Assembly: GCA_961205875.1 (NCBI GenBank)
Contig: OY540817.1
Coordinates: 4,127,001 to 4,191,000 of the forward strand
Origin: Sialis fuliginosa
Lineage: Eukaryota; Arthropoda; Insecta; Megaloptera; Sialidae
DNA length: 64,000 nt
Direction: 5' to 3'
Below the pieces are notes generated by a model. It was not told where the DNA came from. It did not search any database and worked only from the letters and a program-made list of their open reading frames with translations. The translations under genes were made by a program, and so were the position numbers. Numbering within the stretch: the first letter of the stretch is position 1; the number at the start of each line of letters is the position of its first letter. Below, piece by piece: positions 1-10,400 of the stretch.

Positions 1-530
1 ACATTGTCATTTGATATTTTTATGTTAAATCAAACGTTTTCGAGATAATTCGGAAAAACGACTTTTTACAAACTCTATGGAGCTATAACTCGTAAACTAT
101 TAGTTGTAGAGTATGTAGTCTTTAACAAAAGTTGCATAAAATTGAATTCTCTACAATATTGTCATTTGATATTTATATGTAAAATCAAACGTTTTTGAGA
201 TAATTCGGAAAAACGACTTTTTACAAACTTTATGGAGCTATAACTCGTAAACTATTAGTTGTAGAGTATGTAGTCTTTGACAAAAGTTGCATAAAATTGA
301 ATTGTCTACAATATTGTCATTTGATATTTATATGTAAAATCAAACGTTTTTGAGATAATTAGGAAAAACGACTTTTTACAAACTCTATGGAGCTATAACT
401 CGTAAACTATTAGTTGTAGAGTATGTAGCCTCTAACAAAAATTGTAGACAATTTAAATTTCTACAAGATTGTTATTTAATATTTTTATGTAAAAACAACA
501 GTTTACGAGATAATTTACAAAAATAAATCT
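1..530. repeat. 155-bp tandem satellite, left edge
   Basis: Units start with ATTGTCATTTGATATTT at 3, 158, 313 and, in diverged form, 468, so the period is exactly 155 bp. The first three units differ by only a few bases. The fourth decays after about 60 bp. Each unit contains GGAGCTATAACTCGTAAAC and GAGATAATTCGGAAAAACGA. The array is cut by the window edge, so its true length is unknown. Confidence 0.93.
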
Positions 531-1395
531 TATGTGAGTCTTGGATAGAAAAGTAGGGATATTATTGAATAAAAACCACAAATACTTTATTTCAATATAT
601 TTCTGGCATAAATCAATAGAAAACAACCAAACGTTTTATCATATTCATACATATTACATACGCAGGACTTGAACAATGCATTTCTCTTCTATATAATAAT
701 TGAGAATTTTGACGAGTAGAAAATTCAATAAAACAGTGTCAGTTCTATTAATTATATTTGATATAAACGGTAAATTTAATTTATATCAGAGATAATATTC
801 AGTTTCATATGAATTTGCATTATCCCAAAATAGTTAACGGCAATTCGAGTTTCAGCATTTTCACTTCCTGTATATATAATTACGTTTATTTATAAATAAA
901 TAATCTAGTAACGCTAAAACAAATTTATATAGCTTATTCTGATGCAAAAATAACATATTTAAATAACGGCAATCCAATCAATATAATGCTGAAAATACAA
1001 AATGATTAAATTGCCATCAGTTTTTATAACACTAGATATTAATAATCCAACTTTTAACATCAATACACGTACACCATTCTATTGGTTAGGTTAACATTTT
1101 TATATTAGGATTATAAATGCACAAACTTGTACAAAATATACAATAATATCTATCAGGTTGATTGAAAAGTTTACAGGAAAGATTGTTTAAAACGAGGGAG
1201 CGTGACGTTTCTTAGCAAACCCTTTTACCCCATCTACCTTATTCCATTTATTCTGCCCACTAAGAGGGAGAATCATTTATAATATTCTTTTTTGCATAAA
1301 ATGTTAGTTCAATATATGTAGAATTTCGTCCTAAAATTTTAGAGCGAAATTCACAGTTCTTCCGAATTTATAGCTACTGAGTTATTAACTCTACT
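531..1395. other. AT-rich stretch, no gene seen
   Basis: No long open frame, no splice-bounded exon and no clear repeat terminus was found. It lies between the satellite and a short TIR element. Confidence 0.6.
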
Positions 1396-1633
1396 AAGGT
1401 ACTAGCACCAGTCTTGATCTCTTTTCTTAATGAACTCATGTTACTACCTCTTTATTAAATCAATTTAATTACCAAAGCCAACAAATATAGTTTTTTTTTT
1501 AAATTATAGCCTTTTAGTTTTTTATGTTTTTTTCTCCAGTAATGTAAAAGCAGATGGTATGATAATATGTATAATAATTAATAAATAGATTATACTAATA
1601 ATTAGTTAGTCCAACTCTGGTACCAGGACCTTA
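1396..1633. mobile_element. Short TIR element, ACCAGTCTTG family
   Basis: The left end reads TAAGGTACTAGCACCAGTCT. The right end is its imperfect inverse (CTGGTACCAGGACCTTA). Related ends occur at 46884-48431 and 58346-58865. The interior shares a poly-T stretch followed by AATTATAGCCTTTTA with the 58.4 kb copy. There is no coding capacity, so this is a non-autonomous DNA element. Confidence 0.6.
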
Positions 1634-2219
1634 TTTGAGTCTTGAAACTTTAAACGCGTTTTTCTGAAAACTATTTTTTCGTGAACCTCGTACAAGATAA
1701 CCCCAAAACTATTTCATCAATTATTTTGAAGTTTTCCATACTTATAGATAACATAATTATCTTTTATACGAGGCAAAATTTTCTTTAATTTAATAAAAAA
1801 CGACTTTTTCGAAAAATAAAAGATATAATAATATACACATAAAATTTTAATTATGTAGAATTAATAGTTTAGACACAAAAAAATCTTCAAAATTCGCTTA
1901 TTTTTGGCTCCCCCTTAAAGATTTATATTAAAGTCAATTCTTTCAAAAATTGCTAAAATCAGTTTTGCCTGAAAGATGGTCACTGAATAAAGGCAGATAG
2001 AAAAATATCAAAATTCCTACAAACTTTTCGAATAATTAAATTAGGTATATAACACACTTACGAATATATATTTTGAACAAAAAAGGTGTTGCTATAGTTT
2101 TTAACAAATTACGATAGCCTGTATATTTTTAATAATTTATTTTAAAAATTCACCGATTATCACAAATCATATAAATTAACAAATAGTTTGTGAATTTATG
2201 CCCTTAAGCTATATTAAAT
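1634..2219. other. AT-rich stretch, no gene seen
   Basis: No gene or recognised repeat terminus is visible. There are many short A and T runs. Confidence 0.5.
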
Positions 2220-2371
2220 TTATTTTATTATTTTAAAATGTAAATAATTTAATATCAACTTTAGAAAACTTCTAGATTCTAGGTATTTTCAATAACATGT
2301 AACAAATAGTTTGCAAAGAAACATTCTTTTAAATATACAGTGTCCTAAAAGTTCTCGAAAATTTTAACTAT

Positions 2372-3192
2372 TGCTTCCTCGCAATATCGAAGATACGAGA
2401 AGCTATGTGATCGTTTCAGATTGAGACAAAAAAAAAGTTCTCCAATTTCAAAATTTTAAATTTATTTATCCGTTTCACGTCAAGACAAACACTTTTCGTT
2501 CCGTGTCTGTCTGTCTGTCCGTGTGTCCGTGTGTCCGTCCGTCCGTCCGTCCGTCTGTCCCCTGATCCTTGTCACACGCATAACTCATGAACCACTGAAC
2601 CGATGTTATTGAAACTTGGTCGGATGGTTGGGTTTGGTTTGAGGACGGTCCCATTTCAAAATCATCAAAATCGTGTGTAAGGGGGAGGGGTGACACCCCA
2701 AAATATTTATTTTTTCAAGATATCTCAAGAACGACACATGTTACGAGAAAATTTTATAGAATATTTTTTGTAGAGAATTAAATTTCCTATATGGGTCTAC
2801 TACCTTTGTTGTAAAATATTCCCTTACAAAGATTTATCTAAATTAATTTTAAAAATTCGTGTTTTGTTTTTCTAAATTGATATTTGATTGGATATATTAA
2901 GTGTCATTTTGACGTTTTAAATGTCACTTTGGCGTGCGTTTTAAATGTCACTTTGACGTTTTAAATGTCATTTTGACATTTGCATAAATTTAGATTTAGA
3001 TTGAGATTGTCAAAAAATTAAAAATATATGAAAAAATATTCAGGTGCGTTTTAAGAAAAAATTCGAACTAAGATTTTTTAGTAAAATTTGTATAAAAATT
3101 AAATGGTTAACCAATGCCAGGCAATTTATCTGAACACTATCGGTTTTAGTGAATTTAGCAAGAGGAAGCACTGTGCATTTACTTGGCAGATG
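2372..3192 (+). mobile_element. Family-1 repeat (TGCTTCCTCG family), copy 1
   Basis: One of nine copies of an unclassified family of about 820 bp. Order of parts: TGCTTCCTCG; a TCTG/TCCG microsatellite (about 2505-2560); CATCAAAATCGTGTG; a run of about 20-bp units of the type AAATGTCACTTTGACGTTTT (about 2900-2985); then the inverted CGAGGAAGCA; and a constant tail ending GGCAGATG plus T-run. No transposase or reverse transcriptase is encoded. Confidence 0.8.
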
Positions 3193-3210
3193 TTTTTTTT
3201 TTAATATTAA

Positions 3211-3413
3211 GGCCTCTATATACCACTCAATCTGTAGGGCCGATTTGTCGGGAGGTAGAGGTGGGGTACTGCAGATTGAGTCGTGCATTGGCAAATCGGG
3301 CCGACTTTTCGTGGAATAATCGGCCCGATTTGCCTATACACGACCCAAACTGCAGTACCCCCACTCTTCCTCCCGACAAATCGGCCCTACAAATTGGGTG
3401 ATGTATAGAGACC
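3211..3413. mobile_element. 203-bp palindromic MITE with TTAA duplication
   Basis: The two ends GGCCTCTATATACCAC and GTGATGTATAGAGACC are near-inverse. The whole element folds into one long hairpin around GGGCCGATTTGTCGGGAGG. TTAA lies directly outside each end (3207-3210 and 3414-3417), as expected for piggyBac-superfamily insertion. Assignment rests on the TSD only. Confidence 0.75.
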
Positions 3414-4170
3414 TTAAATCTGCGTTTTTTATTACTTCCTAGTGTCCTATTTATAGGACATCATATTTTAAATTTGTTTCCTCTGACACAATAACGTTGT
3501 TCATTTGATTTATATTACTAATATGTTGTTCAACTCTCACTACTTACAATAAATTTCATGGACACCTCTAGAGTTCATTCAATGACAAATTACAACCCTT
3601 TTAGAGTAATCGTATTCTATGCCACTTAGTAAAGTGTTTTTAAATTGACGAAACTATATATAATATTACTTATGAGAGTGTAAATAAAGCAAAATAATAT
3701 CAATTCATTTCAAAAATAAATCCAGGTCGTCGTTAAAATGTGCTATTCTATAAATATGACACTGGAAACTCATGGCAATAATCTAGTACTGCGACTGATT
3801 ATTATTATATCTTGTATTGAATTTATCTTTTTGGTCATATTTTCAACAAGAATTGAGAGCATAATCAAAAAATTCAAAGAAATAAAAAGTCGGGAAGTAA
3901 TGGGTTAATCTACGAAAAAATTAAGAAATTTAATAAAATTGAATATTCAACCTTTTCGTAATATTCTGGAACTTTTCGGACATACTGTACATTTAATAGG
4001 GCGTTTCTTTGTAAACCATTTGTTACGTATTTAATGCTAAATACCGTTAAAAAGTTAGTTTTTTGATATTTGGTCAATCTTATTAATTAATTAAATCAAT
4101 ATTTCAAATTCAACTGGTGCTAAATGTGCTATTCTACGCTAAATCCTAGATATTATATATACCGTACAAC

Positions 4171-4351
4171 CAGTGGCGTAGCAAGAAAAAATTTCGGGGA
4201 GGGGGGGGGGGGGGAATAAATACATAATAGTTAAATTTTTTGAAGTTATCTTGAACTGATGTTTTTCCAAAACATACGTTTTTTTTTTAAGAATATTGAA
4301 TATTTCGAGAGGGGTTTCGTCCCCAAAACCCCCTCCGTTACTACGCCACTG
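4171..4351. mobile_element. 181-bp hAT-type MITE
   Basis: The TIR CAGTGGCGTAG ... CTACGCCACTG is flanked by a perfect 8-bp duplication CGTACAAC (4163-4170 and 4352-4359). An 8-bp TSD with CAGTGGCGTAG ends is typical of hAT MITEs. A G-tract of about 16 lies inside at about 4200. Confidence 0.88.
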
Positions 4352-4540
4352 CGTACAACAGATCCAGCGAAAACTGGACATGTGCTAGACTTCAAAATCT
4401 ATAAATGTGGGTTGTATCGTTCATATCAATGTTTCACCCTGTGCTTTAGAAGTTGTTACTTACGCCATTAAAACAAAAATGTCAATGGCGTAGTAAAATA
4501 GAAACCTTTAAATAGTTCTAGATGACAATCGTATTAAATA

Positions 4541-5082
4541 ACACTGGCCGACAGTTTAATAGATGATCCCGAAGGAATTTAACGTGCTTATACCGAATCC
4601 GTTGCCCGAATCGTTCCATTATGTAACATTTTTGAGATATCATAACCTAACTTAATAGTACCTAAAATGACGAATTTAATTATATTCATTAATATTTACC
4701 AAGGAAATAAATTTTTTCGGAAGTTTTCGTTTATGGTATCAAATAGTAATTTCTTTCATTTTTAAAATAAGCTTTTACTTTTCATTGTAGGATTTATTTT
4801 CTTCGAGATATACCAATTTGAAAATATGCGTGTAATTAAAATAATAGCATATCTCAAACTGATATATCTCGGAGAAAAAAATCGTACAATGGAACGTGAG
4901 AATTCATTTTAAAGAGGAAATACAGTACTATTTGATACAATGAACGAAAATTTTGGAAAAAATTACTTACTTTTACTAAAATACCAATATTTACCATATT
5001 GATATTTTTGGTACGATATCTCGAAAACCTGACATAATCGAACAATTCTACTAATGGATTCAGTTTCATGATGTCGGCCTGT
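4541..5082. mobile_element. 540-bp TIR/foldback element
   Basis: The ends CACTGGCCGACA and TGTCGGCCTG are inverse. The interior also folds: the TTTTCGGAAG..TTCGTTT region near 4720 pairs with the region near 4950, and TTCTTCGAGATATA near 4800 pairs with TATATCTCGGAGAA near 4861. TA lies at the outer edges. Non-coding. Confidence 0.6.
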
Positions 5083-5355
5083 ATAATTATAATTACTTAT
5101 TCAATTCACATAAACGTACAAATAATTTTTTTTTCCAAAATTTGATGATAAAGTTTGTACTTGGAATATTGGAAGTTTATATATAAATAATAATTATGTG
5201 AATAAAACGATAAACTTTCTATAATATATACAATTTAATTTTAATATAACGAAATAAATATATATAATTCTAATAATTCGTAACGATTTAATTTAATGCA
5301 ATAATATATGAAATGTAATATCGGAAAGTTGAAACGAAATAAGCGATATTTTGAG

Positions 5356-6434
5356 TCCGGTTTGGGATAAAGATATTTTTAGAGCTGATTCTTTGGCTCA
5401 TTGTGAGTAAAAAATTCTACGGGAAGGTGGGGTCTATCTTCAACACCCTCTGAGCTACAGGTGTTTAAAAACTTCCTTCAGAGTAGTATTTACAAATAAA
5501 GATTATCTCATAACTTCCAAAGTAACGTAACTAGAGCAACCACAATGAGTTAATTTGATAGGTAATTAACTTACGTATTTTTCAGTATTAGCGTATTGCT
5601 AACCGTGATCCCAGTTCAAAGTTATTTCTTATCAAAGTCAAAAAATATTTTTTCCCAAAAGTACATATAATATGTGGTATTTTTTATCATTATTTTGGTA
5701 TATCATAATGTTACCTACAAATTCATCATATATACAAAGTTTGGACCTGGGTCTAACAGTTTTCCAGTTATAAATTTATCTAAATAATCCCCAAAGTGAC
5801 TATTTTTCTACTTACCCTATTGAATGAAACAGTCATAATTTTTGTTTTGTTTATACATAATTACATAATTAGTTTTAAAATGATGTAAATTAACTTTAAC
5901 ATCAAAATTATGTAATTATAAACAAACAAATTCAATAGAGTAGGTACCAAAAGAGTCACTTTGGGGATTATTTAGATAAATTTATAACTAGAAAACTGTA
6001 AAACCCAGGTCCAAACTTTGTGTGATGAATTTGTAGGTAACATTATAATACACCAAAATAATGATAAAAAATACCACATATTATAGGTACTTTTGGCGAA
6101 AAATGTCATTTTCATAAAAAATTTCATAAAACTAAAATATATTTTTTTGATTTTGATGAGCAATAACTCTGAACTGGAAACACGGTTAGTAATAACGTTA
6201 ATACTGAAAAATACGTTAGTTAATTACCTATGAAACTGACTTATTGTGGTTGCTCTAGTTACGTTACTTTGGAAGTTATGAGATAATCTTTGTTTGTAAG
6301 TACTACTCTGAAGTAAGTTTTAAAACATCCCTGTAGCTCAGAGGATGTGAAGATAGACCCCACCTTCCCTTATAATTTTTTACTCACAATGAGCCAAAGA
6401 ATCAACTCTTAAAATATCTGTATCCCAAACCGGA
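5356..6434. mobile_element. 1.08-kb near-full-length palindrome (foldback)
   Basis: It begins TCCGGTTTGGGATA and ends TATCCCAAACCGGA. The arms (about 5356-5880 and 5910-6434) are inverse along their whole length, with matching blocks such as GGGGTCTATCTTC/GAAGATAGACCCC and TAACGTAACTAGAGC/GCTCTAGTTACGTTA. The loop is very short. The right flank has an additional CCATCCTGTA that the left arm lacks. Confidence 0.85.
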
Positions 6435-7371
6435 CCATCCTGTATAAGTCATTAAAATCAGTATTTCAGTTTTATTTGAATCACAATGGATGATATTTCA
6501 ATAAATATCGCTGAAAAAAAAAATTATGAAGAAAAATTTAAAAAACGCTTATTTCGTTTCAGTTTTTCATCGTCGATATTTTAATTTAAATGATTTTTTT
6601 ATTAATGAAATTTTTTGAGTAGTAAATGTAGATATCTAGTTTAATTAGCAAGATATTTAAATAATGACAGGTGTATTCAACAAAATTTGATTTCAGTCTG
6701 TCGTATGATAAATAGATATACATACATTATTAGTATAGTTTTACACTTTCTTATTTAATGTGTATTTCGAAAAGATCGATATTACGTTTTACGATATAAA
6801 AAAATTTATTTCGAAAATTAAGTTATTTACAGAAATATGTTCCAACCAAAAGTTTCTTATTTTTTCACGTAGAATCAGATCCTGAAATATCCCCCTTCTC
6901 CCCCTCTTCAACTTTCGTCCGAAAAGTTTTTCTGTAAATAAATTACTTTTTGAAATAAAAATCTGTAACGTATTATTTCGAATAAGGCAACAAAAAAACC
7001 CTACTTTAAATAAATAATTATTAAATTGCGTATGTTACTTTTTTGATTGAATTATTGTCTATCTAGAACATTTCGTAACATAAGCAAAATATTTAGGCCA
7101 TCAAAATAACGTTTGAAATAAACAAAAAGTAGAAAATAAATAAACACACATTAAAGGACATGCTAATACTTTATATATGTATATATATATTTATATTATC
7201 ATCATATATTGGGCCTTTCTCCACTTACTTACATTACATGACTCTATTACATATTTTAATATATTATTCTTTTCTGAACACAAATACTTCTAGCGGTTTT
7301 TATATTTACCTTCACATCAACATTATAACACTGAAGCTGACTGACAGACACCTGGACACCAATATATTTAT
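6435..7371. other. AT-rich stretch downstream of the calmodulin stop
   Basis: A diverged inverted repeat lies at about 6775-6990 (TTTATTTCGAAAATTAAGTTATTTACAG against CTGTAAATAAATTACTTTTTG, each in part). The 3'UTR of the calmodulin-like gene should occupy the high end. On the minus strand AATAAA (7367-7372) overlaps the stop codon and could serve as a poly(A) signal, though a more distal one is possible. Confidence 0.4.
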
Positions 7372-7403
7372 TTAATTCTTTGCGGTCAGAATAGTCACGA
7401 ATT
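7372..7403 (-). CDS. Calmodulin-like gene, terminal 32-nt coding exon
   Basis: The exon lies behind a strong acceptor (T-rich tract, TTTTGTTTTAG). It completes Glu172 and adds FVTILTAKN then TAA, the expected C-terminus of the family. It is 2.56 kb from exon 4. The phase fit and family-like peptide make a chance match very unlikely. Confidence 0.9.
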
Positions 7404-10400
7404 CTAAAACAAAACAAAAAACAACAAATTCAAATTATACGTGTTTTTATCTGAGATTAAGAAAGTTTATGGACGTATAACAAACCACCTAGTACGTAAT
7501 ACGAAACTGTTACCAAAACTTGACGGCGGCCATTTTTTATCAAATGTCAGTTGAAAATTTATAAATAAATTACAATTGAATACAGTCGTGACTCGTTTAT
7601 TCTAAGCCTTCTGAATCATTTTGAATCGAGGAAGTCGCGTTTATTGGAAGTCGAGAGGGGCTCCTACCAAGTTATGTATAGATCCTTGACCAATCAGCGT
7701 TGGCGCGGGAATTAACGTCACCACGAAGATGTATTTAAATGTTATAAACTTCGAGCATATACCTACTAGAGGCAGCCTTACCGCTCGGCCGTGCAAAACA
7801 AGCGTGTGAGAGAGAAAGCGCGAATAAGTTTACATCCTTTCTCTCTTGCTCCGCGTGCTGAATTCGGCGAGCGAAAGAGAAAGGTTGTAGACTTATTCGC
7901 GCTTTCTCTCTCGCACGCTTGTTTTGCACGGCGGATGGAAAGGCTGCCTCTAGTAGGTATATGCTCGAAGGTTATAAATGTGTAATAGAATATCAATGAC
8001 AAGAAATCCTTTATTTATTCTTGTCTTCGAATTTTTGATATTTTAATAACATATACAATCAAAGAAGTACATTCGACATTGCAAAATCATGAAAAAGCTA
8101 TCACAGACAATTTTGTCTATTCGGGAAGTGTAATTTTTATAATTCTTAAGTTGGTAATACGTTCTGTGGTTTTGAAAACTTTATATACCTTGGCATTTAA
8201 TATTTATCGTTAATAGTTTTAATCGTGATAGTGAAATAATTTTACTTTACTTTTAATTTCGAATATGGCAAAATATGAGCAAGGTGACGAGTGACGTATG
8301 TATGTATTCTATCTGACCTAACCTCAAATCTATAGATGATTTTCGTTGCGTTCGAAGCATGCAATGAATATTATATAAAAAAAATTAAAATCTTTTGAAA
8401 AATATTGTACAGTCAATGAGATGAATACAAATGCTCTAATTCATTTTACAAAAAATTTCAAAAATGTGTTCGTTTACGCCATGACTCGAGAATGGTGGGA
8501 GGTGAAGAAGGAGAAAAAATTACAAATAATCGAAACTCGGTATTTCAGATAAACGAGACTTAGAATAAACGAGTCCCGACTGTACTTTCAAATAATTGAT
8601 ATTTATTTCCAAATTTGGTAACAATGCTATATAAAACATTTGCTACTAATCAATTTTTATAGTTTCAAACAATTGATAATTACTTTAAGATCCAAATGAG
8701 ACGCCGATGACATTACGGAGCACATTTTTGCGGAGCGCAATGGTAACAATGCAATATTAAACATTTATTATTGATTCCAAACAATTGATATTATAATTTT
8801 AAAGTTCGCTGACATTACGGAGCACAGTGGTAACAAATATTAGTACATACATTTGTTACCATTGTGTTCTGTAAAAATGTGCTCCGTAAAGTCAGCAGAT
8901 TTTAAAATAAATATCAAAATATACGTATCTAGGGGAAGTCGGGGCAAAGTGAAAGTGCGGGGCAGAGTGAAAAATGTATTTATCTCCTTTTAAATTTGGC
9001 GGGTAAATATTCTATAGATAGGAATATGTTTGTTTCAATAGTTGACACCACTCACGTTCATAAATAGCGGATCGGCCGCGTAATTATGGTGCTGTAAAAT
9101 TTTCTGTGTTGCATCATTAAAAATTGTAAGTATGGGAGTTCTAATAAAAGAAGTTTTATTTTTGTTTATCAAAATAAATATATAAGTAATATGTATGATG
9201 TAAAGCAGTGTCTTCAGAGCAAAAATTGATAAAAAAATTGAATTGTTTACATTTTAATTTTTTGAGGAATGCTATTTAAATCAAGTGCTGTTGTTGGGGC
9301 AAAGTGAAAAATATGAATGGGGGGAAAGTAAAAATATTTTGACTTTGCCCTAAGTAATTTTATCTGAAATAATTAATAAAGAATTAGCATACTTTGAAGA
9401 CATGATACCTTTGTGATACCATGTAAAAACAATTAAAAATTAATAAGCCAAGAATTAATATAAATGTTTACAACGTAAAAAACAACAAATGTAAATTTCG
9501 TAGATTAAATCAATATGGTGCGAGAATACAAAAGAAAATCCTTAGTTTATAATGTTTTTGTAATGTTCTTACAATTTTTATTGTTTGATTTCATGTCACA
9601 GTTTGGTACTTTTCAATAAAATTTGCAAAAATAAATATTTATATAATCGATAACCTTATGAAAACACAATAATAAGCCATGCCTCCAATATTTCACTTTG
9701 CCCCTACAGGTGGGGCAAAGTAAAAAAAGTGCAGCCCTTAATTAAAAGTCATTTAAAAATAAACGATTTATGGAAGAGCAAAACTGTTTATAAGCGAATT
9801 GGAGGGTAAGTATGAGTAATTATGTTGGGAGAAAAAGCAGAATTTTAGTAATGAAAATAGAGCATCTAAAGATTAACCATTTCACTTTGCCCCGACTTCC
9901 CCTACTAGGATAGCGCGTGTTATGAGCCCTTATCTAAGGTTATTTTAACGGTAAGTAATACCTTCGTAGTTGACCATGCCGTCTCCGTCGAGATCAGCTT
10001 CTCTAATCATGTCGTCCACTTCTGCCTCCGATAACTTTTCGCCCAGATTTGTCATCACGTGACGGAGCTCATTCGAAGATATAAGACCGTCGTTGTTTTT
10101 GTCGAATACCCTACAGAAAAAAAATTATCAAGTCCGAGTCGAGCCTCGCGTATTAGTGTTTTGTACCGTATAGATTTTTTTTCAATACACTCGATTTTGT
10201 TTATTTAATTGATTTTTAACAAAATCTTAATGATAACAAAACGTTTACATTATTATTTATTTATTCCCCACTTTCTGGAATTGAATAACAAAAAATGGTA
10301 ACCCATTACCCCCCTGAAAATGCACCAAAAATTTAAAATTAATTGTTCAAGCACTATTTACTATAAATATGCCAAATCTTAACTTTCTAGGTTAAACGGT

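Larger units (their letters stand above)
2220..4100. mobile_element. Inverted-repeat element with two nested insertions
   Basis: The sequence around 2285-2371 (ATGTAACAAATAGTTTGC, then TACAGTGTCC and AAAAGTTCTCGAAAA) returns in inverse at about 3945-4060 (CGGACATACTGTA, then ACCATTTGTTACGTATTT). The arms are imperfect, so this is an old copy. The interior was later hit by the element at 2372-3192 and by a TTAA-flanked MITE at 3211-3413. The outer limits are approximate. Confidence 0.5.
7451..9938. mobile_element. hAT-like element filling calmodulin intron 4, with nested MITEs
   Basis: The left end CTGAGATTAAGAAAG and the right end (CTTATCTAAG) match the termini of the 412-bp element at 31634-32045. 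Shared interior blocks include TGTTACCAAAA and GTCAGTTGAAAATTTATA. The flanks GTTTTTAT and GTTATTTT agree at 6 of 8 positions, a decayed 8-bp TSD. The copy is split by the MITEs at 7583-8582 and 8932-9902. It covers all of intron 4 except about 47 bp at the acceptor and about 23 bp at the donor. Confidence 0.7.

Noticed and set aside
2475-2696. Frame starting MSPLPLTHDFDDFEMG, with relatives at 29764, 43324, 45006 and 61116
   Set aside because: It is the same segment of the family-1 repeat in every case, running into its TCTG/TCCG microsatellite. Copies are truncated and not under visible coding constraint.
7735-8002. Three overlapping open frames
   Set aside because: All fall in the 222-bp perfect-hairpin MITE and mirror one another.
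9940-9961. Exon 4 read-through ending GITYR as the true C-terminus of the calmodulin-like protein
   Set aside because: It would remove the last Glu and helix of EF-hand 4. A spliced 32-nt exon gives the family-like end in phase. It is kept only as a possible minor isoform.
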